NCBI RefSeq assembly: GCF_037190085.1
Contig: NZ_JBBCJO010000005.1
Coordinates: 434,001-498,000 of the forward strand
Direction: 5' to 3'
DNA length: 64,000 bases
Source: Gemmatimonas aurantiaca
GTDB taxonomy: Bacteria; Gemmatimonadota; Gemmatimonadetes; Gemmatimonadales; Gemmatimonadaceae
Shown here: positions 9,013-17,576 of the stretch, one piece after another
How positions within the stretch are numbered: position 1 is the first letter of the stretch
How the letters are laid out: each line of letters opens with the position of its first letter
Notes under the pieces: model-generated
What the model was told of the DNA's origin: nothing
Seen by the model: the letters and a program-made list of their open reading frames with translations, nothing else
Database searches by the model: none
Position numbers and translations under genes: made by a program

Positions 9013-9222
9013 GCCAGTGGGGTTGAAGCAACGTGCGGCTGTCGAAAAACCGTGAAACAGCCGCACCGCAGCCTTGCAGATGATGGTCCGGTGATTCTCC
9101 GGGAAGCGTAGCCGAAGCATAGCCGCAAACACTTGCCCTCGCCTCCCCGCGTCGAAGGCGATGGGCGGGCGAATGCGCGGCGCCCCTTCCCGGTCCGGTC
9201 GTGAACCCTTAGATCACATTTC

Positions 9223-9750
9223 ATGCCGATTGCGAGCGCGTGGACTCCATTCCTCCTGCAGGCGATCACCCTGCCGGACACCATCGTGGCCAGAACCATC
9301 CCCGACCGGGGGTTGCTGGACTGGACGAACGGCATCCTGCAGTTGGTCGTGCTGCTGCTGGCCGTGGGCACGCTGGCAGTCCTCATCATGCTGCTGCTCA
9401 CCGTCCGCGAGGCAGTCAGGAGCCTCACCGGCACCGTCGATCGGCTGGCCAACGAAACCCGGCCGCTCGTAGAGAAAGCCACGGCGCTGGTGGGTGATGC
9501 CCGCGAGACCGTGAGCCTGCTCCGCGAGGATGTGGAACGGGTCACCGATGCGGCCGCGGCCATCTCCGATGAACTGCTCAATGCGGCGGAAACCACCGCA
9601 CAGCGTGTCGACGAGGTGAATGCCGTGCTCGACGTGCTGCAGGCCGAGCTCGAGGATACGGCCATCTCGGCCGTGTCGGCCATCCGCGGCGTGCAGGCCG
9701 GCGCCAGCGAAGCGGCTTCCCGACTCGCGCCCGGACGCCGGCGCCGATGA
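9223..9750 (+). CDS. membrane-anchored coiled-coil protein (DUF948-like)
   Basis: I do not recognise a characterised function. The 175-aa product has one strong membrane segment (about 40-62, LQLVVLLLAVGTLAVLIMLL) followed by a long heptad-like helix (about 65-165) with RSLTGTVDRLANETRPLVEK and repeated acidic/alanine stretches, ending in a basic tail GRRRR. This layout (one N-terminal anchor plus coiled coil with methyl-accepting-like spacing) is typical of DUF948-type proteins. Its stop overlaps the ATG of the phospholipase-like gene by 4 bases, so the two are probably co-translated. No clear ribosome-binding site is visible. Confidence 0.75.
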   Translation: MPIASAWTPFLLQAITLPDTIVARTIPDRGLLDWTNGILQLVVLLLAVGTLAVLIMLLLTVREAVRSLTGTVDRLANETRPLVEKATALVGDARETVSLLREDVERVTDAAAAISDELLNAAETTAQRVDEVNAVLDVLQAELEDTAISAVSAIRGVQAGASEAASRLAPGRRRR

Positions 9751-10670
9751 TGCTGCTGGGCGGGGTGCTCGGCGCGCTCGTCCTGCTCGTGGTGTTTCCT
9801 TCCACGGCCTGGGCATGGACGCCGGGCACCCATGTGTTTCTCGGCGACGCGGTGCTGAACCACCTCTCGCTGCTGCCGGCGCATTTTGCCGCGCTGCTGG
9901 CCGCACATCCCGCCGATTTCCTGTACGGATCGATCGCGGCCGACACCAGCATCGCCAAGAAATACGCCGAAGTCGGACGCCACTGTCATTCGTGGCATGT
10001 CGGAATGGAGATCCACGACGAAGCGGAACCGCCGGCGTTGCAGGCGTTCGCGCTGGGCTATCTGGCCCATCTCGCGGCCGATGTGGTGGCGCACAATTTT
10101 TTCGTGCCCCGGCAGCTCGCGGTGACGTCGAGTACCACCGCGCTGGGACACAGCTATTGGGAAAGTCGCATCGATACACACATCGGTGATCCCTGGCCAC
10201 GCCGGGCGCGCGAACTGCTCTTTCTCGACCATTCGCGCTCCGATCAGCATCTCGACCGGATTCTCAGTCCCACGCTGTTCGGCACGCCCACCAATCGCCG
10301 CATTTTCCGGGGCATGGTGTACGTCACCGACACCGATTCGTGGCAACGCATTTTTCAACTGGTGTCCGAGAACAGCCGCTGGGATCTGCACGACACCGAT
10401 GTGGCGCGCTATCTCTCGCGCTCCTTCGACTACATCATCGACCTCTTCCAGTCGTGGGATCACAGCGAACCGTTCCGCTTCGATCCTTCAGGCGACAAGC
10501 CGCTGCGCGAAGCCAAACAGGTGCGCCGCCTCGCCCGTCGCCAGGGCGGCGACATCCGGGCGGCGCTCGAAGCAGACCGCATGTTCGGCATGCCGGCGAC
10601 GCCACTGCATCACGCCGCCGACTTGTCCGCGCCGCTCTTCACCCCACGCGTGCGCCAAGCAACTGGTTGA
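9747..10670 (+). CDS. secreted zinc-dependent phospholipase C-like protein
   Basis: The 307-aa product resembles the bacterial zinc-dependent phospholipase C family (S1/P1-like fold). A signal peptide (MMLLGGVLGALVLLVVFP) ends in AWA, so the mature protein would start with Trp24 (WTPGTH). In Bacillus PLC the mature N-terminal Trp is itself a zinc ligand. Other likely ligands are in DFLYGSIAADTS, RHCHSWH, LAHLAADVVAHNFF and GHSYWESRIDTH. The 3' end overlaps convergent gatB by 32 bases. The family assignment is good; the substrate (phospholipid head group or other phosphodiester) is unknown. Confidence 0.8.
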   Translation: MMLLGGVLGALVLLVVFPSTAWAWTPGTHVFLGDAVLNHLSLLPAHFAALLAAHPADFLYGSIAADTSIAKKYAEVGRHCHSWHVGMEIHDEAEPPALQAFALGYLAHLAADVVAHNFFVPRQLAVTSSTTALGHSYWESRIDTHIGDPWPRRARELLFLDHSRSDQHLDRILSPTLFGTPTNRRIFRGMVYVTDTDSWQRIFQLVSENSRWDLHDTDVARYLSRSFDYIIDLFQSWDHSEPFRFDPSGDKPLREAKQVRRLARRQGGDIRAALEADRMFGMPATPLHHAADLSAPLFTPRVRQATG

Positions 10671-12123
10671 CCTTCTTCGGATCGGCCGATCCTCGGGACT
10701 TCTTCATCACCAGGCCGACCAGCACGCCCTGCAATTTCTTTTCGCCGCCCACGAAACGCGCGGCCTCCGCCGGGTTCTCGGCGAACACTTCGTCGATCCA
10801 CCCCACCAACGCGGAATCGTCGCGCACCTGCAGCAGGCCCTCACGCTTCGCCAGTTCGAGGGGTTCCCCGCCCTCCTCCTCCATCAACCCGAACACCTGA
10901 CGCGCGGCCGTGTTGGAGACTTCGCCGGCCGCCTCCAGTTTGATGAGTGCACCGAGGCGCTCCGCGGAGACAGGATGCTCGCCGAGTGAGCGCCCGGAGG
11001 CGTTCACCGCCGCGAGCACGGTGCCCAACATCCAGTTGGCGGCGCGTCGCGCATCACCCGACGCGCGCGCGACCAGTTCGTAGTGCGCGGCCAGCGTCTG
11101 ATCGACGATGAGCTGTTCGATCTCGACATCGCCCAGACCATACTCGGTCGCGAACCGACGCCGCTTGGCTTCGGGCAACTCGGGCAGCGCCGCACGCTGC
11201 GTCTCGATGTACGCCGCGGAAAGACGCAGCGGTGGCAGGTCGGGCTCCGGGAAATACCGATAGTCGTGACTGCCTTCCTTGCTGCGTGCCGGCCGCACCT
11301 CATTGCGCTTGTCGTCGTACAGCATGGTCTGCTGTTCGATGACACCGCCGCTTTCGAGCACACGACACTGCCGGGCGAATTCGATCTCCACGGCGCGCTC
11401 GATGGCCGAAAACGAATTGAGATTCTTGATCTCGGTCTTGGTGCCGAAGGGACTCGTGCTGGACGGCCGGATGGAGATGTTCACGTCCACCCGTAGCGAA
11501 CCTTCCTCCATGTTCGCGTCGGAGACGCCGGCGTACTCGAGGATCTGCTTCATGCGGCGCGCGTAGGCACCGGCTTCCGCCCCCGAGCGGATATCGGGCT
11601 CCGACACGATCTCGACGAGCGGTGTGCCGGCGCGATTGAGATCGATGGCCGAGACATCGCGAAAACGATCGTGCACGGATTTGCCGGCGTCTTCTTCCAT
11701 GTGCACCCGATGCACACGGATCACCCGCGGCGTCCCGTCGGCCTGCGTACCGATCACCAGCGATCCGTCGGTGGCCAGCGGCCGATCGAACTGCGAGATC
11801 TGGTACCCCTTGGGCAGATCGGGATAGAAGTAGTTCTTGCGGGCGAACACCGACGCCTCGTGCACGGTGCACCCCAACGCCAGCGACGCACGCGTGGCAA
11901 GTTCCACCGCCTCGGCATTGAGTACCGGCAGCGCGCCCGGCAGACCGAGACACACCGGACAGGTGTTCGTATTCGGCGCCTCACCGAACGAGGTGGCGCA
12001 TCCGCAGAAGATCTTGCTGCGCGTTCTGAGCTGGCAGTGCACCTCGAGACCGATGACGAGTTCCCAGGTGCCGTTCGTGGTGCTCGTGGCGGTGTTCGCC
12101 GCAGTGCTCATGGTGATGCTCAT
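10639..12123 (-). CDS. gatB: Asp-tRNA(Asn)/Glu-tRNA(Gln) amidotransferase subunit B
   Basis: GatB is the tRNA-binding and kinase subunit of the GatCAB amidotransferase, which converts mischarged Glu-tRNA(Gln) or Asp-tRNA(Asn) to the amidated forms. The 494-aa product has the signature LVIGLEVHCQLRT, the Cys-containing zinc element FCGCATSFGEAPNTNTCPVC, NYFYPDLPKGYQISQ and NRAGTPLVEIVSEPD, and a C-terminal tail domain. Its start overlaps the gatA stop by 4 bases, and its 3' end overlaps the convergent phospholipase-like gene by 32 bases. Confidence 0.98.
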   Translation of the reverse strand: MSITMSTAANTATSTTNGTWELVIGLEVHCQLRTRSKIFCGCATSFGEAPNTNTCPVCLGLPGALPVLNAEAVELATRASLALGCTVHEASVFARKNYFYPDLPKGYQISQFDRPLATDGSLVIGTQADGTPRVIRVHRVHMEEDAGKSVHDRFRDVSAIDLNRAGTPLVEIVSEPDIRSGAEAGAYARRMKQILEYAGVSDANMEEGSLRVDVNISIRPSSTSPFGTKTEIKNLNSFSAIERAVEIEFARQCRVLESGGVIEQQTMLYDDKRNEVRPARSKEGSHDYRYFPEPDLPPLRLSAAYIETQRAALPELPEAKRRRFATEYGLGDVEIEQLIVDQTLAAHYELVARASGDARRAANWMLGTVLAAVNASGRSLGEHPVSAERLGALIKLEAAGEVSNTAARQVFGLMEEEGGEPLELAKREGLLQVRDDSALVGWIDEVFAENPAEAARFVGGEKKLQGVLVGLVMKKSRGSADPKKVNQLLGARVG

Positions 12124-13565
12124 GCCGTCACCCCGGCTGCACCGGCCGTCGCGCCCAGCGCGGCTTCGAGCGCCGCCGCCGCACGCAACATCGTGGGCTC
12201 GGCAAAATGCGGCGCCATGAACTGTCCGCCAACGGGCAGGCCGTCCACGAGGCCGATGGGCTGGGACATGGCGGGCACACCAGCGAGGTTGGCGGTCACG
12301 GTGAAGATATCGCTGAGATACATCTCGTACGGATCGCTCAACTCGCCAAGCCGGAAGGCCGGCGTGGGCGTCGTGGGAGTGAACAGCAGATGCACGCCGC
12401 TCGCGAAGACATCGGCGAACTCGCGCGTGATGAGCGTGCGCACCGCCTGCGCGCGCTTGTAGTAGGCGTCGTAATAGCCGGCGCTCAGCACATACGTACC
12501 CAGCAGAATGCGACGGGTCACCTCGTCGCCGAATCCACGGGAGCGCGTCCGTTCGTACATCGAACGCAGATCACCGGCCTCGGCACGTGCGCCATACCGC
12601 GCCCCATCGTAGCGCGCGAGATTGCTCGACGCTTCGGCGGGCGCGATGATGTAATAGACCGGAATGGCCAGATCGGTGCTGGGCAGCGACACCTCCCGCA
12701 CTTCGGCGCCCAGCGCCGCGAGCTGGGCGAGTGCACGCTCGCAGTGCGACGCGATGCGCGGATCGAGATTCGCCGGGAAGTATTCGCGCGGCTTCCCGAC
12801 CACGAGCCCGCTCAGCGGTTTTGCCACATCGTCGTGCGCGCGCGCCGGCAGCATCGGCGGCACCGGGACATCGGCGCTCGTGGAATCGAGCGGATCATGC
12901 CCCGCGATGATCTCCAGCGCGGCCGCCGCCTCGGCGACCGTGCTTCCGAATACGCCCACATTGTCGAGCGACGAAGCGTACGCCACGAGACCGTAGCGGC
13001 TCACACGGCCGTATGTGGGTTTGACGCCGACGATGCCGCAGAATGCCGCGGGCTGGCGTACCGATCCGCCGGTTTCCGAACCCAGCGCGATACGCACCAC
13101 ACCCGCCGCAACGGCTGCCGCCGAGCCCCCGGACGATCCTCCCGGCACCCGATCGCGATCGAGCGGATTGCGCGTCGGTCCGTACGCGCTGTTCTCGGTG
13201 GACGACCCCATGGCGAATTCGTCCATGTTGGTCTTGCCGATCACCACGGCACCGGCCTCGCGCAGTCTGCGCACGGCCGTGGCTTCGAAGGGGCTCACAT
13301 ACCCTTCGAGAATCCGCGAAGCACAGGTGGTGGGCAGTGTCAGCGTCGCGAGGTTGTCCTTGATGGCCACGGGCACACCAGCCAGCGCGCCCGTGCCTGT
13401 CAGTGCGCCCGTGGTCGTCGCGTCACGATCGAGCGACAGAAACGCGTTGAGACCGGCCACGTCGTTGCGGTCGAAGCACTGCCAGGCGTCGGCCACGGTG
13501 TGTGTACGCAACGAAGACGGAATGGCCGTCTCGTGCATCGGGGTCGGCGAATTCGTTTCGCTCAT
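12120..13565 (-). CDS. gatA: Asp-tRNA(Asn)/Glu-tRNA(Gln) amidotransferase subunit A
   Basis: GatA is the glutaminase subunit of GatCAB and releases ammonia from glutamine. The 481-aa product has the amidase-signature catalytic triad: Lys69 in VAIKDNL, the cis-Ser at 144 in PGGSSGGSAA and the nucleophile Ser168 in GSETGGSVRQPA. The downstream VGVKPTYGRVSRYGLVAYAS is also typical. It overlaps gatC and gatB by 4 bases at either end, so the three subunits are probably produced in step. A full gatCAB set implies that Asn and/or Gln charging goes through the indirect route in this organism. Confidence 0.98.
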   Translation of the reverse strand: MSETNSPTPMHETAIPSSLRTHTVADAWQCFDRNDVAGLNAFLSLDRDATTTGALTGTGALAGVPVAIKDNLATLTLPTTCASRILEGYVSPFEATAVRRLREAGAVVIGKTNMDEFAMGSSTENSAYGPTRNPLDRDRVPGGSSGGSAAAVAAGVVRIALGSETGGSVRQPAAFCGIVGVKPTYGRVSRYGLVAYASSLDNVGVFGSTVAEAAAALEIIAGHDPLDSTSADVPVPPMLPARAHDDVAKPLSGLVVGKPREYFPANLDPRIASHCERALAQLAALGAEVREVSLPSTDLAIPVYYIIAPAEASSNLARYDGARYGARAEAGDLRSMYERTRSRGFGDEVTRRILLGTYVLSAGYYDAYYKRAQAVRTLITREFADVFASGVHLLFTPTTPTPAFRLGELSDPYEMYLSDIFTVTANLAGVPAMSQPIGLVDGLPVGGQFMAPHFAEPTMLRAAAALEAALGATAGAAGVTA

Positions 13566-13894
13566 GCGGCGTCGCCCTCATCGGCCGAGGCCCCCTGCGC
13601 GCCGTGCGTGGTCAATCGCGGCACGAGGAAGAATCCATCACGCATGGCCGGCGCGAACGACTCGCGGGTGCGTTGCAGCGCATCGGCCGGTCGCGCATCC
13701 GGGCGCAGCGGTGCCGCCTGGTCGGGCGGGGTGAGCGGTACGCCGGACACATCCACCTGCTGCAGCACATCCATGTGCGCGAGAATGCCGTTCAACTCCC
13801 CGACGAGCGCCGGAATGCGCTGCTCGTCGAGTCCAAGGCGGGCGAGTGTCGCCACGTGCCGCACATCATCCGGTGTCACCGACATCAATCCCAC
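13562..13894 (-). CDS. gatC: Asp-tRNA(Asn)/Glu-tRNA(Gln) amidotransferase subunit C
   Basis: GatC is the small subunit that stabilises the GatA-GatB complex. The 110-aa product begins with the family pattern VTPDDVRHVATLARLGLDEQ, then the LNGILAHMDVLQQVDVSGV segment and a C-terminal PLRPDA..FFLVP stretch. It overlaps the end of pcrA by 10 bases and gatA by 4 bases, so it belongs to the overlapping minus-strand gene train from the histidine kinase to gatB. Confidence 0.95.
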   Translation of the reverse strand: MGLMSVTPDDVRHVATLARLGLDEQRIPALVGELNGILAHMDVLQQVDVSGVPLTPPDQAAPLRPDARPADALQRTRESFAPAMRDGFFLVPRLTTHGAQGASADEGDAA

Positions 13895-16371
13895 CCTCGT
13901 TCGAGCTTTGCCTGGGCGAGAACGAGCGTCTTCCGCCCGATCTCCTCATCGTCGAAATCGATACGCACCTTGGTATCACGACCGCTGCCGGTGAGCTCCG
14001 CGATGGTTCCGGTGCCGAATCTGGCGTGTTTCACGCGCTCTCCCGGCTGGAAGAGTGGTGTATCCTGCGATTCATCCTCGGGCTCCGGCGGTCCCTTGGG
14101 CTGCTCACGACGATTGGGTGTACTGAAGCCGGTGGGTGCCTTGCCAAAGGGAATGTCGCGACTGTTGACGCCTGTACCGGTCCCGCTCCGGTACCCCGCC
14201 GAGCCGTAGGGGCCAACCGATCGTCGGCCTCCCGCTCCGCCCGAGGCGCCGGAACCGGTGCCGTTGTAGCCACTTCTCCCCCAATCGTCACCCGAACGCC
14301 GGCTGCCGTAGCCACTGCCCGCGCTCCCATAGCCGCCAAATGTCCCGCGCCCCTCGGCCTTGGCGCGCGCCGTCTTGCCGCGTTCGGCCAGCGAGGGGGT
14401 GATGACATCGAGGAAGCGCGACGGCATGGAGTACATCAGCTCCCCATTGCGCCGGCGCTGCTCCGCGCACGTGAGGTACAACTTCTCCTCGGCGCGCGTG
14501 ATGCCCACATAGAACAGCCGCCGTTCCTCTTCCAGCTGCGTGGGTTCCTCGGCCGCGCGCGCAAGAGGAAAGAGACCGTCTTCGAGACCACACACGAACA
14601 CCAGCGGGAATTCGAGTCCCTTGGCATTGTGCATCGTCATGCAGGTGACGGCATCGGCATTGGGATCGAGCCGATCGACGCCGGCCACCAGCGTGGACGA
14701 CTGCAGGAAATGATCGAGCGGCGTGAGTCCCACCTCACCGCCCTCATCGGCCACCACTTCGGCCGCGCCGGCGATGAGTTCGCGCACGTTGTCGATACGC
14801 TCGATGCCTTCCGGCCCTTCGGCCCGCAGGTGATCGGTGTATCTGATGGTCTGCACGAGTTCGCGCAGCAGTTCGTCGACCGCGGCGTCCGTGGCCATGG
14901 TGCGCAACCGCTGCACGAGCGCGACGAACTCGCCGAGCGCCGTCCGCGCGGCCGGCCGCATGTCGGTCACCACGTCGAAACGTCCCGCCATCTCCAGCAT
15001 CGGTTTGCCTTCGATCTGCGCGCGCTCGGCGAGCAGCGCGATCGTGGCATCGCCCAGGCCGCGCTTGGGGACATTCACCGCGCGTCGGAACGCTTCGTCG
15101 TCGGCCGGATTGGCGATCAGCTTGAGATACGCCATGAGATCGCGGATTTCACGCCGGTCGTAGAAACGCACGGCGCCTACGAGACGATACGGCATGTTGC
15201 GCCGACGGAAGGCATCTTCGATGGCCCGCGACTGCGCATTGGTGCGATACAACACCGCACAATCGCGCCGCGAGAGATCCGAACGCGCCATGCGCGTGAG
15301 AATCGTCTCGGCGATGAAGTCGGCCTCGTCGCGTTCGTCGAGCGACTCGATAAGCGTGACCGCCTCACCGGCCGGACGCGTGGCACGCAGCGTCTTGCCG
15401 CGACGTTCGCTGTTCTCGGCGATCACCGCGTTGGCCAGCGCCAGGACATTTGGCGTGGACCGATAGTTTTCCTCGAGACGCACCACGCGCGCGCCGGGGA
15501 AGTCGCGCTCGAAATCGAGGATGTTCCGGATATCGGCGCCGCGCCATCCGTAGATGGACTGATCGTCGTCGCCCACCACCATCACATTGCGGTATCCGCC
15601 GCCCATGAGCTGCACGAAACGGTACTGGGCGGCGTTCGTATCCTGATACTCGTCCACCAGCAGATAGCGGAAGCGACGCTGATAGTGGGCCCGCAGCGCT
15701 TCGTCGGTTTCGAGCGCCCGCACCGGCAGGACCAGCAGATCGTCGAAGGTCACCGCGTTGGCCTGCTGCAGTGCCGTTTCGAGATCGGTGTAGACACCGG
15801 CCACGGCCGTCGCGAAGGTGTCGCGTGCCGCCCGTGCATACTCCGACGGGGATACGAGGGCGTTCTTGGCGCTGGAGATCGCTCCCAGAATGGCGTTGGG
15901 CGCGAACTGCTTGGGACTCAGACCACGCCGCTCCATCACGCGCTTCACGGCGCCGATGGCGTCGTCTTCATCGTAGATGGTGAAGTTCTGTTCCCGTCCC
16001 ACGAGCGGCGCCACACCACGCAGCATGCGCGCCCCCAGCGCGTGGAAGGTACCGCACCACATGCCCTTGGGTTCATGTCCCAGGAATCCGGCGATACGCG
16101 ATCGCATCTCACCGGCGGCCTTGTTGGTGAACGTCACCGCCAGGATCTCGTGCGGCGCCACGCCGTTCGCGCCGATCAGCCGCGCGATGCGTGTGGTCAA
16201 TACGCGCGTCTTGCCCGAACCGGCACCGGCCAGCACGAGGGCCGGCCCATCATCGTGATACACGGCCTCCCGCTGCGCCGCATTGAGCCCACGCGTGATC
16301 GCGTCGAGATCAAGTGCCGGCTTTGCAGGAATGGCATCGAACAGCGAACCCGCCCAACCCGTCGTCGTCAT
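13885..16371 (-). CDS. pcrA: ATP-dependent DNA helicase, UvrD/PcrA family
   Basis: This is a superfamily 1A 3'-5' DNA helicase used in repair and in clearing replication obstacles. I place the start at the ATG at 16371, giving 828 aa that begin MTTTGWAGSLFDA; an upstream in-frame extension is basic and unlike the family. Motifs in order are LNAAQREAV (Q), AGAGSGKTRVLTTRI (I), LLVDEYQDTNAAQYR (II), VVGDDDQSIYGWRGAD (III), EENYRST (IV), TMHNAKGLEFPLVFVCGLED (V) and RRLFYVGITRAEEKLYLT (VI). A Gly/Ser-rich linker at about 690-765 precedes a PcrA-type Tudor-like tail (GERVKHARFGTGTIAEL). The start overlaps the stop of the histidine kinase gene by 4 bases. Confidence 0.93.
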   Translation of the reverse strand: MTTTGWAGSLFDAIPAKPALDLDAITRGLNAAQREAVYHDDGPALVLAGAGSGKTRVLTTRIARLIGANGVAPHEILAVTFTNKAAGEMRSRIAGFLGHEPKGMWCGTFHALGARMLRGVAPLVGREQNFTIYDEDDAIGAVKRVMERRGLSPKQFAPNAILGAISSAKNALVSPSEYARAARDTFATAVAGVYTDLETALQQANAVTFDDLLVLPVRALETDEALRAHYQRRFRYLLVDEYQDTNAAQYRFVQLMGGGYRNVMVVGDDDQSIYGWRGADIRNILDFERDFPGARVVRLEENYRSTPNVLALANAVIAENSERRGKTLRATRPAGEAVTLIESLDERDEADFIAETILTRMARSDLSRRDCAVLYRTNAQSRAIEDAFRRRNMPYRLVGAVRFYDRREIRDLMAYLKLIANPADDEAFRRAVNVPKRGLGDATIALLAERAQIEGKPMLEMAGRFDVVTDMRPAARTALGEFVALVQRLRTMATDAAVDELLRELVQTIRYTDHLRAEGPEGIERIDNVRELIAGAAEVVADEGGEVGLTPLDHFLQSSTLVAGVDRLDPNADAVTCMTMHNAKGLEFPLVFVCGLEDGLFPLARAAEEPTQLEEERRLFYVGITRAEEKLYLTCAEQRRRNGELMYSMPSRFLDVITPSLAERGKTARAKAEGRGTFGGYGSAGSGYGSRRSGDDWGRSGYNGTGSGASGGAGGRRSVGPYGSAGYRSGTGTGVNSRDIPFGKAPTGFSTPNRREQPKGPPEPEDESQDTPLFQPGERVKHARFGTGTIAELTGSGRDTKVRIDFDDEEIGRKTLVLAQAKLERGWD

Positions 16372-17519
16372 CCATGCAAGATAATGTCGAAGGCCGCGCC
16401 ACGGTCGGTTTCGGCGAGCAGCAGTTTGCCGTGATGATTCTCCTGCACGATACGGCGGGCCAGCGAGAGACCGATACCCCAGCCGCGGTCCTTCGTGCTG
16501 AAACCGGCGTCGAAAATGCGCTTGCGCAGATGCCGCGGGACGCCGGGACCGTCGTCCTGCACACGGATACGGACCCCGCCTTCGGGCAGCGTGCGTGCCG
16601 ACACCACCACTTCCCCATCGCGGCCGCCGAGCGCGTCGATGGCATTCTTGATGAGCACTTCGAGCACCCACTCCAGCAGCACCCGGTCCCCCCGCGTGCT
16701 CACCGGGCCGTCCGGGTGCTCACTGCGGATTTTGACCGTGCGCGAGAGCGTCGGCGCGCGGGCGGCAAAATACGCAGCGAGACGATCCACGAGCGCGCTG
16801 CAATCCACGTCTTCGTCGCGCGGCGGCCGGCCGATGCGTTCGAAACGATGCGACACCCGCTCCAGTCGCTGCAGATCCTGCCCCATGGCCTCCACGGCCC
16901 GCGCGGCCGTACCGCTGGTGGTCGTCTCGCCGAGCAGTTCGATCCATCCGGCCATCGACGAGAGCGGTGTGCCAAGCTGGTGCGCCGCTTCACGCGCCAT
17001 GCCCGCCCATACTTTCTCCCGCTCGGCGCGCCCGCGTTCGACGAGCCCATACACACCGAAACCCACGAGCAGGAGGAGGCCCAGGACCTGCATGACCGGA
17101 ATGACCTGCAGGCCGGTCACGATCGCGCTGTCCCCCAGATGCACGGCCCCCACCGTCGGTTGCACGATGGGCGGGTTCTTGCTGTCGAGCTCGACGAGGA
17201 ACGTGCGCAGGCGCGCCGTGTCGGCCAGGATCTCGGGCGGAATGTTGGCCGTGCCGGTGATGCGCCCCAGGCGATCGGTGACCACCAGCGGCAGCCCCGA
17301 TTCGCTGATCTCGCGCGCCAGATCGAGCAGCACGACCGCGGGGTCGGCATCGACCGTCGTGTCCTGCAACGCTTCGTAGATGCGCGCGTACATCCGCCCC
17401 TGCACGGCCGCGGCTCCGCGCAACTGGGTCACGATATGGCGGGTGTACAGCACATACCAGCCGACGAGCGCCAGCACCCCCAGCACCATCACGAACACCG
17501 GCCACCGGCGACGTTTCAT
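16368..17519 (-). CDS. membrane sensor histidine kinase, orphan
   Basis: The 383-aa product is a two-transmembrane sensor kinase. TM1 spans about 8-26 and TM2 about 138-160, with a periplasmic domain of roughly 110 residues between them that I do not recognise. The H-box is MAREAAHQLGTPLSSMAGW (His180), the N-box VLIKNAIDAL, the G1 box DDGPGVP and the G2 box GWGIGLSLARRIV. No response regulator is adjacent; the nearest is the stand-alone receiver at 20038-20451 on the other strand. It overlaps pcrA by 4 bases, an odd pairing. The signal and partner are unknown. Confidence 0.9.
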   Translation of the reverse strand: MKRRRWPVFVMVLGVLALVGWYVLYTRHIVTQLRGAAAVQGRMYARIYEALQDTTVDADPAVVLLDLAREISESGLPLVVTDRLGRITGTANIPPEILADTARLRTFLVELDSKNPPIVQPTVGAVHLGDSAIVTGLQVIPVMQVLGLLLLVGFGVYGLVERGRAEREKVWAGMAREAAHQLGTPLSSMAGWIELLGETTTSGTAARAVEAMGQDLQRLERVSHRFERIGRPPRDEDVDCSALVDRLAAYFAARAPTLSRTVKIRSEHPDGPVSTRGDRVLLEWVLEVLIKNAIDALGGRDGEVVVSARTLPEGGVRIRVQDDGPGVPRHLRKRIFDAGFSTKDRGWGIGLSLARRIVQENHHGKLLLAETDRGAAFDIILHG

Positions 17520-17576
17520 GAGAGGAGGGAGAGAGTGCTGGCGACGCCGAGCGTTGGTGCCCGATCGGCGATCCGA

